Source of the DNA: Viscum album
Taxonomy: Eukaryota > Streptophyta > Magnoliopsida > Santalales > Viscaceae
DNA length: 64,000 nt
Reading direction: 5' to 3'
Assembly (NCBI GenBank): GCA_963277665.1
Contig: OY728120.1
Coordinates: forward strand, 943,317,195-943,381,194
This document shows, piece after piece, positions 28,948 to 40,270 of the stretch (within the stretch, counting starts at the first letter, position 1; each line of letters begins with the position of its first letter). The notes below the pieces were generated by a model. The model searched no databases and was not told the origin of the DNA. It worked only from the letters and a program-made list of their open reading frames with translations. A program made the position numbers and the translations under genes.

Positions 28948-31386
28948 CTCGAGGAGCTCAGTGACATCAACGTTGTCAGAGCCGGCCACCTCGCCGCTCT
29001 CCCGTGGGCTCCCCTGATGGGATCTTCCCTCGGAGCCTTCATCCTCCCCCATTTCCTCCTCTTCTTCGGAGTCGTTGCTACTGTCGTCTTCTTCCGGCGG
29101 CATCTGTTCTGGAGCGGGCTCGAGACCGAGCATCACCTTCACCAGAAGGGATGGCTCCGCGCGCTGACCACGTTGGCGCGCGTACTCGTCCATGGCCGTC
29201 AGATACGCATACTGCCGGTTGAAGTCCACCCTGTCGGCAATGTGGAGGTGCCCAACCTCTGGCAGATGGATTCCTTCTCTGAGAATCTTTCGCCAGATGG
29301 CGTCGGTCCCCAGTGTCTGCCGCAGGGTCATCCAGGCCGACCACAGCGCCGGGAAGACTGCATCGTGGGAGGGTTCGAGCAGACGTCTCACCTGCTTCCC
29401 GGGCCGCTCTTCGACCGCCGCATGTGCCCCCTCTCTGGGCGCCGAGGTCGTAGCGGCAGCTCGCGATGTGCCCGCCGCCGAAGTCCCTGCCCGCGCCGGC
29501 TCCGCTGTTTGGCGCGCCTCCGTTCTCCCCCGTGTGGCGGTGCCTCGCCTCCTTCCTTGACGCCCGGTCTCCGCACGGGTAGCCTCGAGCCGCCGAACTA
29601 GCTTCCGCAAGAGCCCCTCGGGGTACGCGATGGCCCAGTGTTCGGCGTACTCGGTTGCCAAGCCTGCGTCAACTCCGGTAGGAGGGAGAGTGATGACGTC
29701 GCCAGAGCCGAAAGCGGCAAACATCAGCCACATCTGCCGAAGGACGCCAGGGTTCGTCTCCTCCCGGACAGCAGCGAATACCCTCTTCGGCATCCGTTGA
29801 AGGCACCCGAACTGCCTGGCGAATTGGGTCGGCACGTAAGGCTCGCAGATCACCTTCCCGTCGATCCGAGCCACGAGCACCCCGCCCCGCATGTTCAGGA
29901 AGTATTCATGCTGCTCCAGCGGACCCTGCCCATTGTCGATCATCTGGCCGACGGGAGTGGGGAACGGACTGAAGTTGAAGTTGGCATGATTGCCAATCCG
30001 GATCCGCACGCCCTCCTCACTTAGGGTCATCAGAGCGACCCCCGCGATGTTCAGCAGGGTGGGTCGCAGGCCGTTGCCCGGAGGAATGATGGCGTTCGGA
30101 AACGTGTACCCACCGAGGTGAGCAGCCACCCAGCCGTGGAAGAACTGAAAGGGCCCACAGATCCTTCGTGGCGACCCCCCTCGTGAGATGCGTCCCAGGA
30201 TGGCATACAACCTCGCCAGCACGGGGACCCCGAGGTTGTATCTCTTGTTGGCGGCCATAGCGCCCGCCACCGCCAGTGTCATCGGGCGAACGCCCATTCT
30301 CGCGTCCCGCACTGGCAGGAGCCACCCACTCAGAAAGGCGGCCAGGAACGCCGCGTACCGGACATTTGGGTCCCGGGCCTCGATGACGCGGTACCCCCAT
30401 GAGCGGTAGTCACCCGTCTCCAGGACCCGCCAGTACGACCCGTTCCGGCTCCTCTGAGCTGCGGTCGGGCACCGCTTCCCCCTGCCTGGCATCTTGACCG
30501 CCGGGTCATGCTCCAAGAACTGGCCAAACCATTCCTTGTAGGCTATGTCCTTCTGGAAGTCTTTGATCCCGAGCCGCTGCGTAGCCAGGTCAAGCAGATG
30601 CCAGGTCAGGATGGGAGTCCGTGACCTGTCCTCCCAGATGTTCTTCGGTGGCAGGAACTCATCGTATTGGTAGCCCTCCAGCGGGATACCTCCGATGCAG
30701 TGGATGTCCCAGAGATCGATGCCGACCTCCCCATGGTGAAGATGGAAGGTGTTGGTATCCTGAGACCATCGGGTGAACAGCTCCGGCCCGAGCTCGGACT
30801 GCTGGTAGAAGTGGAACTGCGACGTCCACACCGCCTCGAACAGGCCGATGTACCGCAGCTCCTCTGCGAAGTGATCGCAAGTGTGGCGTACCCAGAACGC
30901 CCAGGCCCACTCGCTGGTGAAGTTGCCCCCAGATCGCAAGTCCCAGTCCTTCAGCTAGCCCTTGGTGTCGTCCGTGACGCTCTGGCGATATATGCTCGAG
31001 TAGAGGGCTGGAGAATTCTCCGCAGTAGGCTCACCCCCAACAATGGTTCGCGTCCTCGGGTTCAGGACATAGACATCCTAGTGTCTGGTCTCCCTGGCAG
31101 GATGCCCATTGTTGGTGATGTTATAGCGGAGAAGCTCGTCCTCCCGGGTCACCCAGGTCCGCGACGCATCAATCTCGAACCCTGGCACCAGGACCTCATC
31201 TAGGATGCCGAAGTTCCAGAGCGGCAGGTTGTCCGACAGTGGATATGTCTTCTGGGCCGGCGTCAGTAAGTCGAACAAGGATTGATTGTTGGAAAAAATC
31301 TCCTTGGCTCCGTAAACCTCCTCGTTCGTCGCCATCTCAGCCCTGCGAGTGGCGGCATCCCGCTCATTTCCTCTGTGCGCGGCCAT
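28948..31386 (-). CDS. Antisense PMD gene, exon 1: plant mobile domain protein with two nonsense codons
   Basis: The ATG at 31,386 (minus strand, context ATGGCC) is chosen over the ATG at 31,599 because it lies in a better context and the sequence before it is low-complexity leader. Exon 1 spans 813 codons. It holds a plant mobile domain (PF10536-like, also called aminotransferase-like): TFHLHHGEVGIDLWDIHCIG with GGIPLEGYQYDEF near 30,690, then FLAAFLSGWLLPVRD and RYNLGVPVLARLYAILGRI near 30,220-30,330, then an Arg/Ala-rich linker and an acidic Glu/Ser run near 29,060. Such proteins occur in host genes (MAIL1/MAIN family) and in plant transposons; their role in transposons is unknown. TAG codons at 31,078-31,080 and 30,955-30,957 interrupt the frame, so this copy is probably inactive. 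The complete model is 1,171 codons. Confidence 0.8.
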
Positions 31387-31660
31387 CTCAGAAGTTTCGG
31401 GAGTCGTGCGGGTTAAGGGATGAATTGTGCGGAATCGGACGAGGCTGGTGGAAAAGTTTGAGAGTCGGCGCGCAATCCTAGCGGACGGCGCGCAATCGGG
31501 AAGTCGTTCGCGTAAAACCCCGGGTATTCGCGCAAAGACAGAGCGAAATCCGGACGGTTTTGCGCGACGAGCGGGCGAATTCCGCGCCGGAAAAGGCAAT
31601 TTCGCGCACGAGAGCAGAGATGCTTATCGCGCGGAAGGCCAATGTACGGCACGGAGGGAC
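31387..31660 (-). promoter_or_regulatory. Leader of the antisense gene
   Basis: About 255 bases between the predicted antisense start site and the ATG at 31,386. It contains several GCGCGC/GCGCAAA words on both strands like those around the LTR promoter. No coding motif is seen, although the frame is open upstream to 31,599. Confidence 0.4.
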
Positions 31661-31670
31661 CCAGTGCCCC

Positions 31671-31678
31671 TATTTATA
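31671..31678 (-). promoter_or_regulatory. TATA box of the antisense gene
   Basis: On the minus strand the sequence is CGCCTATAAATAGGGG, almost the same core as the LTR TATA (TGCCTATAAATACTAG). It lies 285 bases upstream of the antisense ATG and is the only such word between the ATG and the 3' LTR. It predicts an independent antisense transcript. Confidence 0.65.
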
Positions 31679-31847
31679 GGCGAGGCCGGGGTCCGCGCTG
31701 CGCGGAAAGCGCTTTGCGCGACCGCAGCGGAGAATTTCACGACCGGTGCCCCTTTTTGCGCGCCTAAGTCCCGCGCCGCCCAGGACTTCGGCATTCCGGC
31801 GTCTCCCTCGGAACCCGATCGTTGCGACCTCTCGCCGATCAGATTAC

Positions 31848-31857
31848 GAGGGGGGGC
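31848..31857 (+). other. Polypurine tract of element C
   Basis: GAGGGGGGGC, then TTT, then the LTR start TGTAGACGCC. Correct place and composition for the plus-strand primer. Confidence 0.85.
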
Positions 31858-32112
31858 TTTTGTAGACGCCGGAAAAGTCCGTTGTTCCCAAACGAAGCTT
31901 CGGATGCGGAAAGCTAGGTCATATTTGGAGTCGGAAGAATGTTTCGGAGGGCCCGGAGGCCTTGCGCGGAATTTCAGAGGTCTGCGCGCAAAGATGATGA
32001 TCCGCGCGCACAACCCCCGGGATGCGCGCAACTCCCTTGCGCGCCGTGCCCGATTCCGCGCCCGCGAGGAGAATTCCGCGCTCGCGCCTTGGATTCCGCG
32101 CCCGGGGTTGCC

Positions 32113-32120
32113 TATAAATA
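32113..32120 (+). promoter_or_regulatory. TATA box of 3' LTR C
   Basis: TATAAATA identical to the 5' copy. It faces away from the antisense TATA box about 435 bases to the left. Confidence 0.65.
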
Positions 32121-32716
32121 CTAGGCGACCCCCAACGCTTCAAAGGTTGCTGGAAGTCGAACGGTCTCCCGCGCGCGCAATTCAACCCCTTCCGCGCGCA
32201 ATGCCGCTCTTCAGGTAACCTCCTTTCTTTCGCGCAATAGAGCCTTGGGGTCCGCCTTCGCGCGCAATCCCCTTGGCTCATTTCCTTTGAATCAATTTCA
32301 ACCCGAAGGCCTTTGCGCGCAAAAGAAGCCTCTTGCGCGCAATTGCCCCCGGGTGCGCGCAATCCAACCCGATTGCGCGCACCCCCCCCCATCTTCAAAG
32401 TGGCCATTCGTTAGAGAATGAGCCGTTGACCCCGCGCGCTACCCGAAGCCCGGTGCGCGCAATCCCAATCATCCGCGCGCGAAGCGCTGGCCCAATTGCG
32501 CGCCAGCCCGCCATTTTGCGTGCCGACCCGCGGTTTTGCGCGCAAAGCTCCTCTTTTGCGCGCAATCCGCCAGGGTCGCCTCCCTTGACCCCCTTTGGGT
32601 ACCCGCCTGCGTGGCGCCCGATGGTCTTCATCGCAGGTGCCCGCGTTGTGCGTCGTCTTTCCGTGCGGCCCCCCCTAGGCTCGTGCGAAGTGACACGGAC
32701 CTACCGGCGGCTTTTT

Positions 32717-33090
32717 CGTCCAGCATGACGCTAAACTGCACTACGTCCGAGCTACAAGACGTTAAACTGTTCAGCATTCGTCCTGCATGACGCTAAACTG
32801 CACCACGTCCTGCATGACGTTAAACTGTATACGTCCAGGCTGCACGACGTTAAACTGCCTAGCCCCCATCGTCCGCGCTGCAAGACGTTAAACTGCCAAG
32901 TGTTTCGTCCTCAACACACGACGTTAAACTGTACTTCGTCCGGCAAGACGTTAAACCGTCCGCTTCGTCCTCAACACACGACGTTAAACTGTACTTCGTC
33001 CGGCAAGACGTTAAACCGTCCGCTTCGTCCTCAACACATGACGTTAAACTGTACTTCGTCTGGAAAAACGCTAAACCGTCCGCTTCGTCC
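32717..33090 (+). repeat. GACGTTAAACTG array in the 3' LTR
   Basis: Unit-for-unit copy of the 5' LTR array with several base changes, for example in the last unit (AACGCTAAACC in place of GATGCTAAACC). Confidence 0.85.
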
Positions 33091-33407
33091 GATCTCGTGC
33101 TCTGCACGCAGGGTCTCCCCCCCGGTTTGGACGTGGCCCCCACCCGCTCGTCTCTGCAGGGATGTCGGGATTTTCCTACTTTTGGGACGATTTAATGGGA
33201 GTGGCTTTTCCCTACGGGGGCAGGGTATTACAAACCCCTAGTTTCTCGTGGGAGGCTGCACATGTGTATCTCCATTGCGCCTCCCCACTGCCGAAGCCAG
33301 TAGAGGGTGTGACTGGGATCGAGGTGTCTCCTACTTTCGGTCCAAGTCCCTTCCAACTGAGTTTTGCCACATCCGGGCCGCCTCAAGTGCGTAAGTCCTG
33401 ACAGAAT

Positions 33408-33453
33408 GAACTACGTGGACTTTGACCCCTGTCTTCTAAACAGGGTACGTAGG
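33408..33453 (+). ncRNA. Hairpin module, copy 8 (3' LTR)
   Basis: As copy 1, with one T-to-C change before the inner stem, so the stem CCCTGT/ACAGGG is kept. Confidence 0.55.
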
Positions 33454-33787
33454 AAGCCTTCTTGAGGTCCAAGCCCGCCACCTGGTCGTCCCGGTCGTAT
33501 TTACGTCGGTTCGTCCATCAGTGGACCCCTCCAGGGTTCACGCTTGCGTCGATTCGCCTATGAATCCGCCCCTGTGGGAGACTGCCCGTGTGTATCTCCA
33601 CTGTGCCTCCCCACAGCCCCTTTTCCCATTTCTCCTTTTATCGTCCAGCATGACGTGAAACTGTGATCCACCCGGCCGTTCCACCCCCCTCTGTGCGAGG
33701 TGGTCCGGTTCAATCCTCCGCCCGGCGGCCTAGACCTCTTCGTGAGTCGGCTTGCCGACGTCCAGCATGACGTTAAACTGTATACCC

Positions 33788-33830
33788 GAACTACGTTGAC
33801 TTTGATCCGTGCTAACGCGCGGTATGTAGG
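33788..33830 (+). ncRNA. Hairpin module, copy 9 (3' LTR)
   Basis: Inner stem CCGTGC/GCGCGG pairs fully with one G-T pair around loop TAAC. The right outer arm has changed to ATGTAG. Confidence 0.5.
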
Positions 33831-34598
33831 AAGCCTCTACGGGGTCCAAGCTCTTCACTCCATCATCCATCCTGATCCTTACCAGGGCCGCCACATCCCG
33901 GTGGGGTCATGCCACTTCACTCCACTCCACATCATTTGGGAAGCCGCCCATGTGCTGGCCCCAGCGTCGGAGGTTCCCCGCAAGGGGTTCTGTCATCCGA
34001 TCCACTTTTCGTGTTGATCGGTCAGATGCCGTCCCCGCTGGACGTTGAACTCGCGGCATACCTCGTGTTAAACATGGGAAGCTGAGGAAAACCTCAGGTG
34101 ACACAGTTCCCCGCACCTAGTACGGGATGCCTCAGGCCATCATGCCTTCGAGAAGCCCTATTAGGGACGGAAGACAGACGTGCAGAGCCGCAGTGCTACG
34201 ACACGCCCCCAGCACCCAGAGCCACCTGGCCTTCTCACCGCAGGTTGCTGCCCCGCCCAGACTCCTTGGAGCGTCCGGGCGGAAGCAGCGTAATTAACCG
34301 GTTTCCATGAAGATATGGCGCCGGGAACGAGATTCACGAACATTCTTAAGTCTATGAGGGAGACCCAGATTAGGCGACGAGTTTCGAGGAGACGTCCAAG
34401 GAAGGAGGAGCCGACATCCCATCATCCCGGTTTCGATCAAGGAGCAGACGCCCCTGAATAAGGGACGAATGCCGCCCGCCCTTGGAAAGCGGGACTGCGG
34501 GACCACAAGCCGCGCGCCCATCCCCTCGGGTTGACGGGTGCACGCGCGAACACGTCCTGGCGGAACAGCGTAACCCGACGCACATCCGCACCGAAACA

Positions 34599-34603
34599 GA
34601 GAC
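34599..34603 (+). repeat. Target-site duplication of element C, right copy
   Basis: GAGAC right after the 3' LTR end CCGAAACA. RT sequence of element B continues straight after it. Confidence 0.95.
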
Positions 34604-37130
34604 CAATATCAAAAAATCCATATAGAATGAACACTATAGAATTATTGGGTAAGAAGAAACAAATTTAGGATTTTAGTAATACGAGATTTATTCACTATAG
34701 TGTTTCTCTGTGTGGATACACTATTCATTTTTTAGAAGACATGTGGAAGCTAGACATTGTGCATTGACTGTAGAAAAATCAATGTTATTAAAATAAAGGA
34801 CGAGTATCCTCTACCATGAATTGATGATCTGTAAGGTCATATGCATAGAGTTCAAAAAAATTTAGTGATTAAAATTCATTTTGGAAGTCATCAATTGAGT
34901 GTGAGAAAAAAAGATATTCCTAAGATTGTATTCTAAACTAGTAATAGATTATATTTTCTTACTAAAATACCATTGACACTGACTAATATTCCCTCAATAT
35001 TTATGTATATAATGAAGATATTGTTCTATGAATTTTCCAAAAATATTTTTTATATATTGATGATATCGCGGTGCACTTAAAAGGTTTTGGGGACGTTGAG
35101 AACCACTTTTGGATTGTTCTAAAGAATCATATATAAAAAGTGTTATATGGAAATTTTATATAGTTTGGATTCTGAATTCAAACTATTTCATTTCATAGCC
35201 ATATTTTCTCTAAGGATAGAATATCATTTGATCTTGTTTTGTCAAATGAAATCCATGAATGGCCTGTGGAGGCTACCATAACTGAGGTATGTAGTTTTAT
35301 TGGTTCAACATGTTACTATTTGCATTTCATTCATAATTTTTCCTAATTGGATAACCTGCTAACCAAGATCAAATGTATAGTGGTTATATTTATATTGAAA
35401 AAATAATGATCATAGTGTTTTTCAGAATTGAATAGAATTTTGATCACTATCTAATATTGAAACATCCACCAAGAAATGATGGGTTTATGATATACAATGA
35501 TGCATCAAGGATTGAGATCGGTTTTTTCCTAATAAAAATAATAAATTTATTGGTTATGCATCAAGGTAGTTGAAAAACCATGTACAAAAATATCCCACCC
35601 ATTATCTTTTATTTTTATACATAATCTATTCTCCAATGATATGTAGACATTATCACTATGGTGGAGGATTTGGATATATATATATGTATCACAATTGTTT
35701 GAATTCTGTCGTTACATAGAAAGAACCCAACAAGAGGCAATGGTGATGGATTGAGTTACTCATTGATTATGATTTCTCAATACAATACATACCCAAAAAT
35801 CAAATGAGGTATCATATATATTAATAAGGATGTTATGTGTTCCATAAATAACTGATGTAAAAATTGAATTATTAGATGAACCTCATAGTCCAAATTTCTG
35901 TTTACACCCTAGTAGTACCGTGATGTTTATAAATTTAAAGGAGAATTGTTTGTGGGATAATATGAAGTATGATATGTTTGAATATGTTTCAAGATTTCTT
36001 CTTTGACAATAAGTTATGGATGAGATACAACATTCAAGACGGTATACACAACCACTACCAATTCTTATGTAGAATTGGGATGAAATTATAATGGAATTTG
36101 TCACAGGACTATTAGGGATACCTATAAAGAATGATTAAACAATGATTATTTCTCATCATCTTACAAAATCAGCACATTTAATTCTATAAGAGCATATTAA
36201 CCCCTGATGTTCCTAGAAAGTCTATACATTAATCTTGTTTTAAGTATACACAGTGATTCTCAACCAATTTTTTTGATCGACATTCGCAATTTACATCAAA
36301 AATCTAGAAGAGTTTGTAGATACTGAAATTCATTTGAGTATTTATTATCACCTGAAAACCAATGCACAATCTGAAAGGATTATTCAAATATTTTAAGACA
36401 TGTTAAGATATCTCCCAAATTATATTCAAGGTATGTGGGATCAGCACTTATATTTTTTAGAGTGTTCCAAAAATAATATTTTTTCATTTTATTATTCGAA
36501 TGGTTCCATATAAATCATTATATGGAATGATTTTCAAACATCAACATTTTGGGATAAGGTTAGTGAGAGAAAATATAATGTTCCAGAACAAATTGATGAT
36601 ACAATGAAAAAGTCATGGACTATTCATTCTAATATCATAGCGGATCAAACTAGGAAAATGTGTTATGTTGACGATCAGAGGAATGATTTGGAAGTTCAAG
36701 TCTATGATCATGTATTTTTTATAGGATATCCATAAAATGGTATCTTATGGTTTAGTAAGAGTGGAAAACTAATTTCTAAATACATTGGACCATTTGAAAT
36801 ACTATAATGAATTGGAATTGTAGCTTACTTATTATAAATTCCTCTAGTCCTCTTTAATGTTCAATATGTGTTCCACATATCATTATTAAAGAATAACATT
36901 CCAGACCCAATGCAATTAATAACAAAGGATTCAATAGATATGGAATTTCATTTTTCATACTATGAATATATTATCATGATTCCTAAAACATGATTTCTGG
37001 TATTGTAGAATCCGATGAATCTTAATCTAAATGTTATTTAGAGAAATAATAAAATTAAATAAGAACCAAGGGAACCCGAGGATATAATGAATAAAAACAA
37101 CCCCTATGTATTTCGAATGTAATATTCATG
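34604..37130 (+). pseudogene. Decayed RT, RNase H, integrase and chromodomain of element B
   Basis: Continues the RT broken at 11,705. In order: INVIKIKDEYPLP near 34,780, RKKDIPKIVF near 34,900, an IFMY..MK block near 35,005, and IYNDAS of RNase H near 35,490. The integrase core (WDEIIMEFVTGL near 36,070, then HLTKSAHLI), DRHSQFTS near 36,280 and NAQSERIIQIF near 36,370 follow. At the C-terminus come GPFEIL and NVQYVFHISLLKNNIPDP near 36,790-36,910 and a chromodomain-like stretch to about 37,110. Stops occur every few codons. It is the same family type as elements A and D. Confidence 0.8.
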
Positions 37131-37241
37131 AAATGTTTTTATAATGATAATTTTTACATAGTGAATAATATTACGTCCCCTGATTTATAATATTCGTCCT
37201 TTAAGTATATTCAATCGATTTGATATCTTATATTGAAAAAA

Positions 37242-39407
37242 TGTTTTCTGGAATGATAGTGTGGGTCTAGAGCTCCTCCTCTCATGGGGATCATGATGTG
37301 TTCCCAATCAAGGTAATTTGAATATGGATATTCCTAATTTACATGGATGCACTCTTCTAGTTGTTTTTTATACCCATACAACTCCACAGGGGGCTCATGA
37401 CAATACTTTGATATCCAGTCCTATCCCACTTGATAAAACTACCTTGGAGACTGATTGATCGGTTACAGATCTGAATCTGGCGTTTATTGGTGAGGTTTCA
37501 CTGGGTGCTTTATCAAAACAACCAGTGACATATAGTTATTATTGTGACATTTTCTTCTTGTAACTACTTTGGTTGCTGATAGATCTATAAGATATCGGTA
37601 CTTGGTGTTCATCAATGATAGTGTCCAAGTTTTGATGGGTCTCATGACTAATTGAAAACATGATATCGTGGGAGTAAAATTGGACTTGGTGGGATTAAAT
37701 GCTTTATGAAATCTGATGATATCCACTTCCCACATCTAGATGCCTGCGATGGTGGATGGTTCTGTACCGGTACCTATAGATCCAGCTTCGTGAGGTAATA
37801 TAAATTTTGGTTGCTCTGCTGATGGGTTGCCTCGACCTGATGTGGATAGAGTAATAGGAAATCACCCTTCAGGATATGAGGACATGAGACCATCATTTTT
37901 TAATTTTTTAGATGAAGGGAAATCCAACCGGGATCCTCCAAAAGTTGGAGGAGATTCTGAGAGAATTCATTTTACATCTATTCATGATTGTATTTCTAAG
38001 TGAATTATTAAAAGGTGTTACATTACTCGTGTTGTTTCCAATAGAGATTATATCCTCAATCGAATCAAGATATGCACAAATTCAATTATTTACAGATGTT
38101 GTCATCATAGTGGTGGAATGATTTGGGGGATTGATGATTTTGTTTGGTAACTATCCTCTATATCAAGGTTCTCGGAATGGAGATGAAAAAATATGGGACA
38201 TGTATTTTTTCACATTATTTTCCCATTAGATGATATCCTGAGGGGGGAATAGGGATCCAGGACATTTTCTCAGAAGCCAAATATGGTATTCTTTAAAGAA
38301 TGGGAATTTCATTTCAACCCTTTCTCTATAAAAACATATGGTTACCAGTCTGTTTTAAAATTATTATATTTTTGAGGATCTTATGGCATCCTAAAAAACG
38401 TTTTTACATTTACAATGTGGAGGATTATCCAAATTAAATGAGAAAAATCATTATGGCTGTGAAAATTTGTCCACTATGCTATAGTGGTTGTGGAAGTTGA
38501 TCTAAGTACCTATATAATATATAATAAAGTGTTGTCTAATTTAGATGATTATATCTATGTAATGGTGGAGTATGAGAGTAAACCTAACTTTTTTCTTGAC
38601 TGTCAATTTTTAGACATGTCAAATAGATGCGATGTAAAAATGATTTTTGGGTCGTATTCCATTTAAAAGGGAATCATGAGGCTTCATGTATGAAAATGGT
38701 ATGGATGCAATTCATTCAAAATCATATGGGTGCTAATTCATCATAATAGTTTATTGATGCTTCTAAGGAAATTGCACAAGAGACTCCAGTGGATAAGACT
38801 GAAAAGAAAAATTTGTCAATTAATAAAACAAAGGAGTGCATAGAAGCATTGTATAAACCCCTGATTGGTTTGGACAAGTATTTTTTCCATAGCATGCTTC
38901 CCGAGGTGAGGGTGACGCGACGTTAGGTTTGATTGTGGAAAAGGTGCACGAAGTATTGGTAAAAGTTCTTGAGAAAAAAAAACTCCTAGTGTTTATTAGA
39001 TGATATAAATGACTTAAAAGGAAATACATAAATTAAAGTAAATGAATGGAATTAATGGAAGGTGGGATGATATATAGTATGGCCCCTAAAATAAACCAAC
39101 CTACAGACAAGACCTATCTAAAGGGAATAATGTTGTTGTAGATGCAGAAGGTTTTTTACCTATTCTTCTTTGGAATGTTAGACTGAGGAAAAAAATACTC
39201 ATTCTTCAAGCCTCAAATGGGTACTAGGTCTCATGTTCCCATTGATTATAATTATTAATTTTATTGTGACTACGATGTTTCCAATTAATGTGACTATGAT
39301 ATTTGATTTTCTCTTGTACGAGGGAATGTGTGCTTGTATGACCCTATCATTTTTCCTATTGTATTTTTTTAAATTTTTATAAAATGTGATATTCCCTAAT
39401 CTTTTGG
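37242..39407 (+). mobile_element. Decayed LINE fragment with ORF1 (DUF4283-like)
   Basis: Flanked by a perfect 13-bp direct repeat TATATTGAAAAAA (37,229-37,241 and 39,408-39,420), a typical LINE target duplication. At 38,484-38,640 a frame reads VVVEVDLSTYIIYNKVLS...VEYESKPNFFLDCQ, which resembles the DUF4283/zinc-knuckle part of plant L1-type ORF1 proteins. The cysteines of the knuckle are largely lost. No RT domain is recognisable, so the copy is truncated or rearranged. A clear poly(A) before the right repeat is not seen, which keeps this tentative. Confidence 0.55.
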
Positions 39408-40262
39408 TATATTGAAAAAACTATTTAATATAGAATAAATCTTATAAAATAACAATGATAACACAAAACAAACTCTATAAATGACGATTTAATGAAATAA
39501 GAGTCAAATAAGTTGAAATTAATGAACATATATGAATGGAGTAATAACTTGGCCAATATAATAGTAAAATAATACTTAGGAATATTATTTTTTCATATAA
39601 AATAGTAAACTATACTATGAATGTATATAAAAAATATAGGCATCTCATAAACGAAACTATGATATAATTATATCATAGTATAAGTAAATTAATATTTTGA
39701 AAATGATAAATTAAATATTGATACTTTTATAAAACCTATAAGTTTATTTACTAGTTTATACTTTATGTAATTATTTAAAAAAATATGTATTTTCATAATA
39801 TGTAATAATACATTAATATTATGTTTTCATATGATTATAATGTTATTTTAGGAGAGCTTAGTTAATTTTCCAATGTGTCATTAAATCAGATATAAATTTT
39901 TAATTGGTAATTTTAAAATAAATTTTTATTTTAATTAAAAATTAAATTCATCGTATATAAAAATTACTTTTATAAAATTGAGTTCATTTTAAAATTATAC
40001 ATGATGAAAACTGGGTTGTGATAATTATTGGAATTGTTCTGAAGTACTTGAATTTTTTAGAATAGTGACATATGGTAAATTATGGTATATATTTATTATA
40101 GGTTTTATATACTATTCCATAAGTCAATAGTATTGTAATATCCATAATCTTTAATTATAAATATGGATACATTATTTACACAAGGAATCATTACTAGTAG
40201 TTTCTTTGAGTCAAAACAATAAACTGATGAATAATGAAATAAAAAACACGCATCCCCTCCAC

Positions 40263-40270
40263 TATAAATA
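40263..40270 (+). promoter_or_regulatory. TATA box of 3' LTR B
   Basis: TATAAATA at the place equivalent to 6,887 in the 5' LTR. Confidence 0.45.

Larger units (their letters stand above)
11706..34598 (+). mobile_element. Element C, 22.9-kb Ty3/gypsy retrotransposon of the Tat lineage with antisense gene
   Basis: Complete element: LTRs 11,706-14,441 and 31,861-34,598, both TG...CA, PBS, polypurine tract and perfect GAGAC duplication. The Tat lineage is shown by an extra ORF before gag, a degenerate first RNase H followed by a second archaeal-type RNase H, an integrase without chromodomain, and a long non-coding 3' region. At 22.9 kb it is at the upper end of plant LTR retrotransposons. It is GC-rich whereas the DNA around it is AT-rich. 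ORF1, gag and pol are all in one frame, broken only by three stops. Two further nonsense codons lie in the antisense gene. The low LTR divergence shows recent insertion. Confidence 0.96.
31861..34598 (+). repeat. 3' LTR of element C (2,738 bp)
   Basis: Same order of parts as the 5' LTR. It begins right after the polypurine tract and ends CCGAAACA before GAGAC. About 50 differences from the 5' LTR were counted by eye. It keeps the TATA box, splice donor, unit array and both hairpins, so it could drive read-out transcription into the flanking element B. Confidence 0.95.

Noticed and set aside
31599..31601. Upstream ATG for the antisense protein at 31,599
   Set aside because: It would add 71 low-complexity residues encoded by GCGC-rich leader. 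The ATG at 31,386 has a better context.
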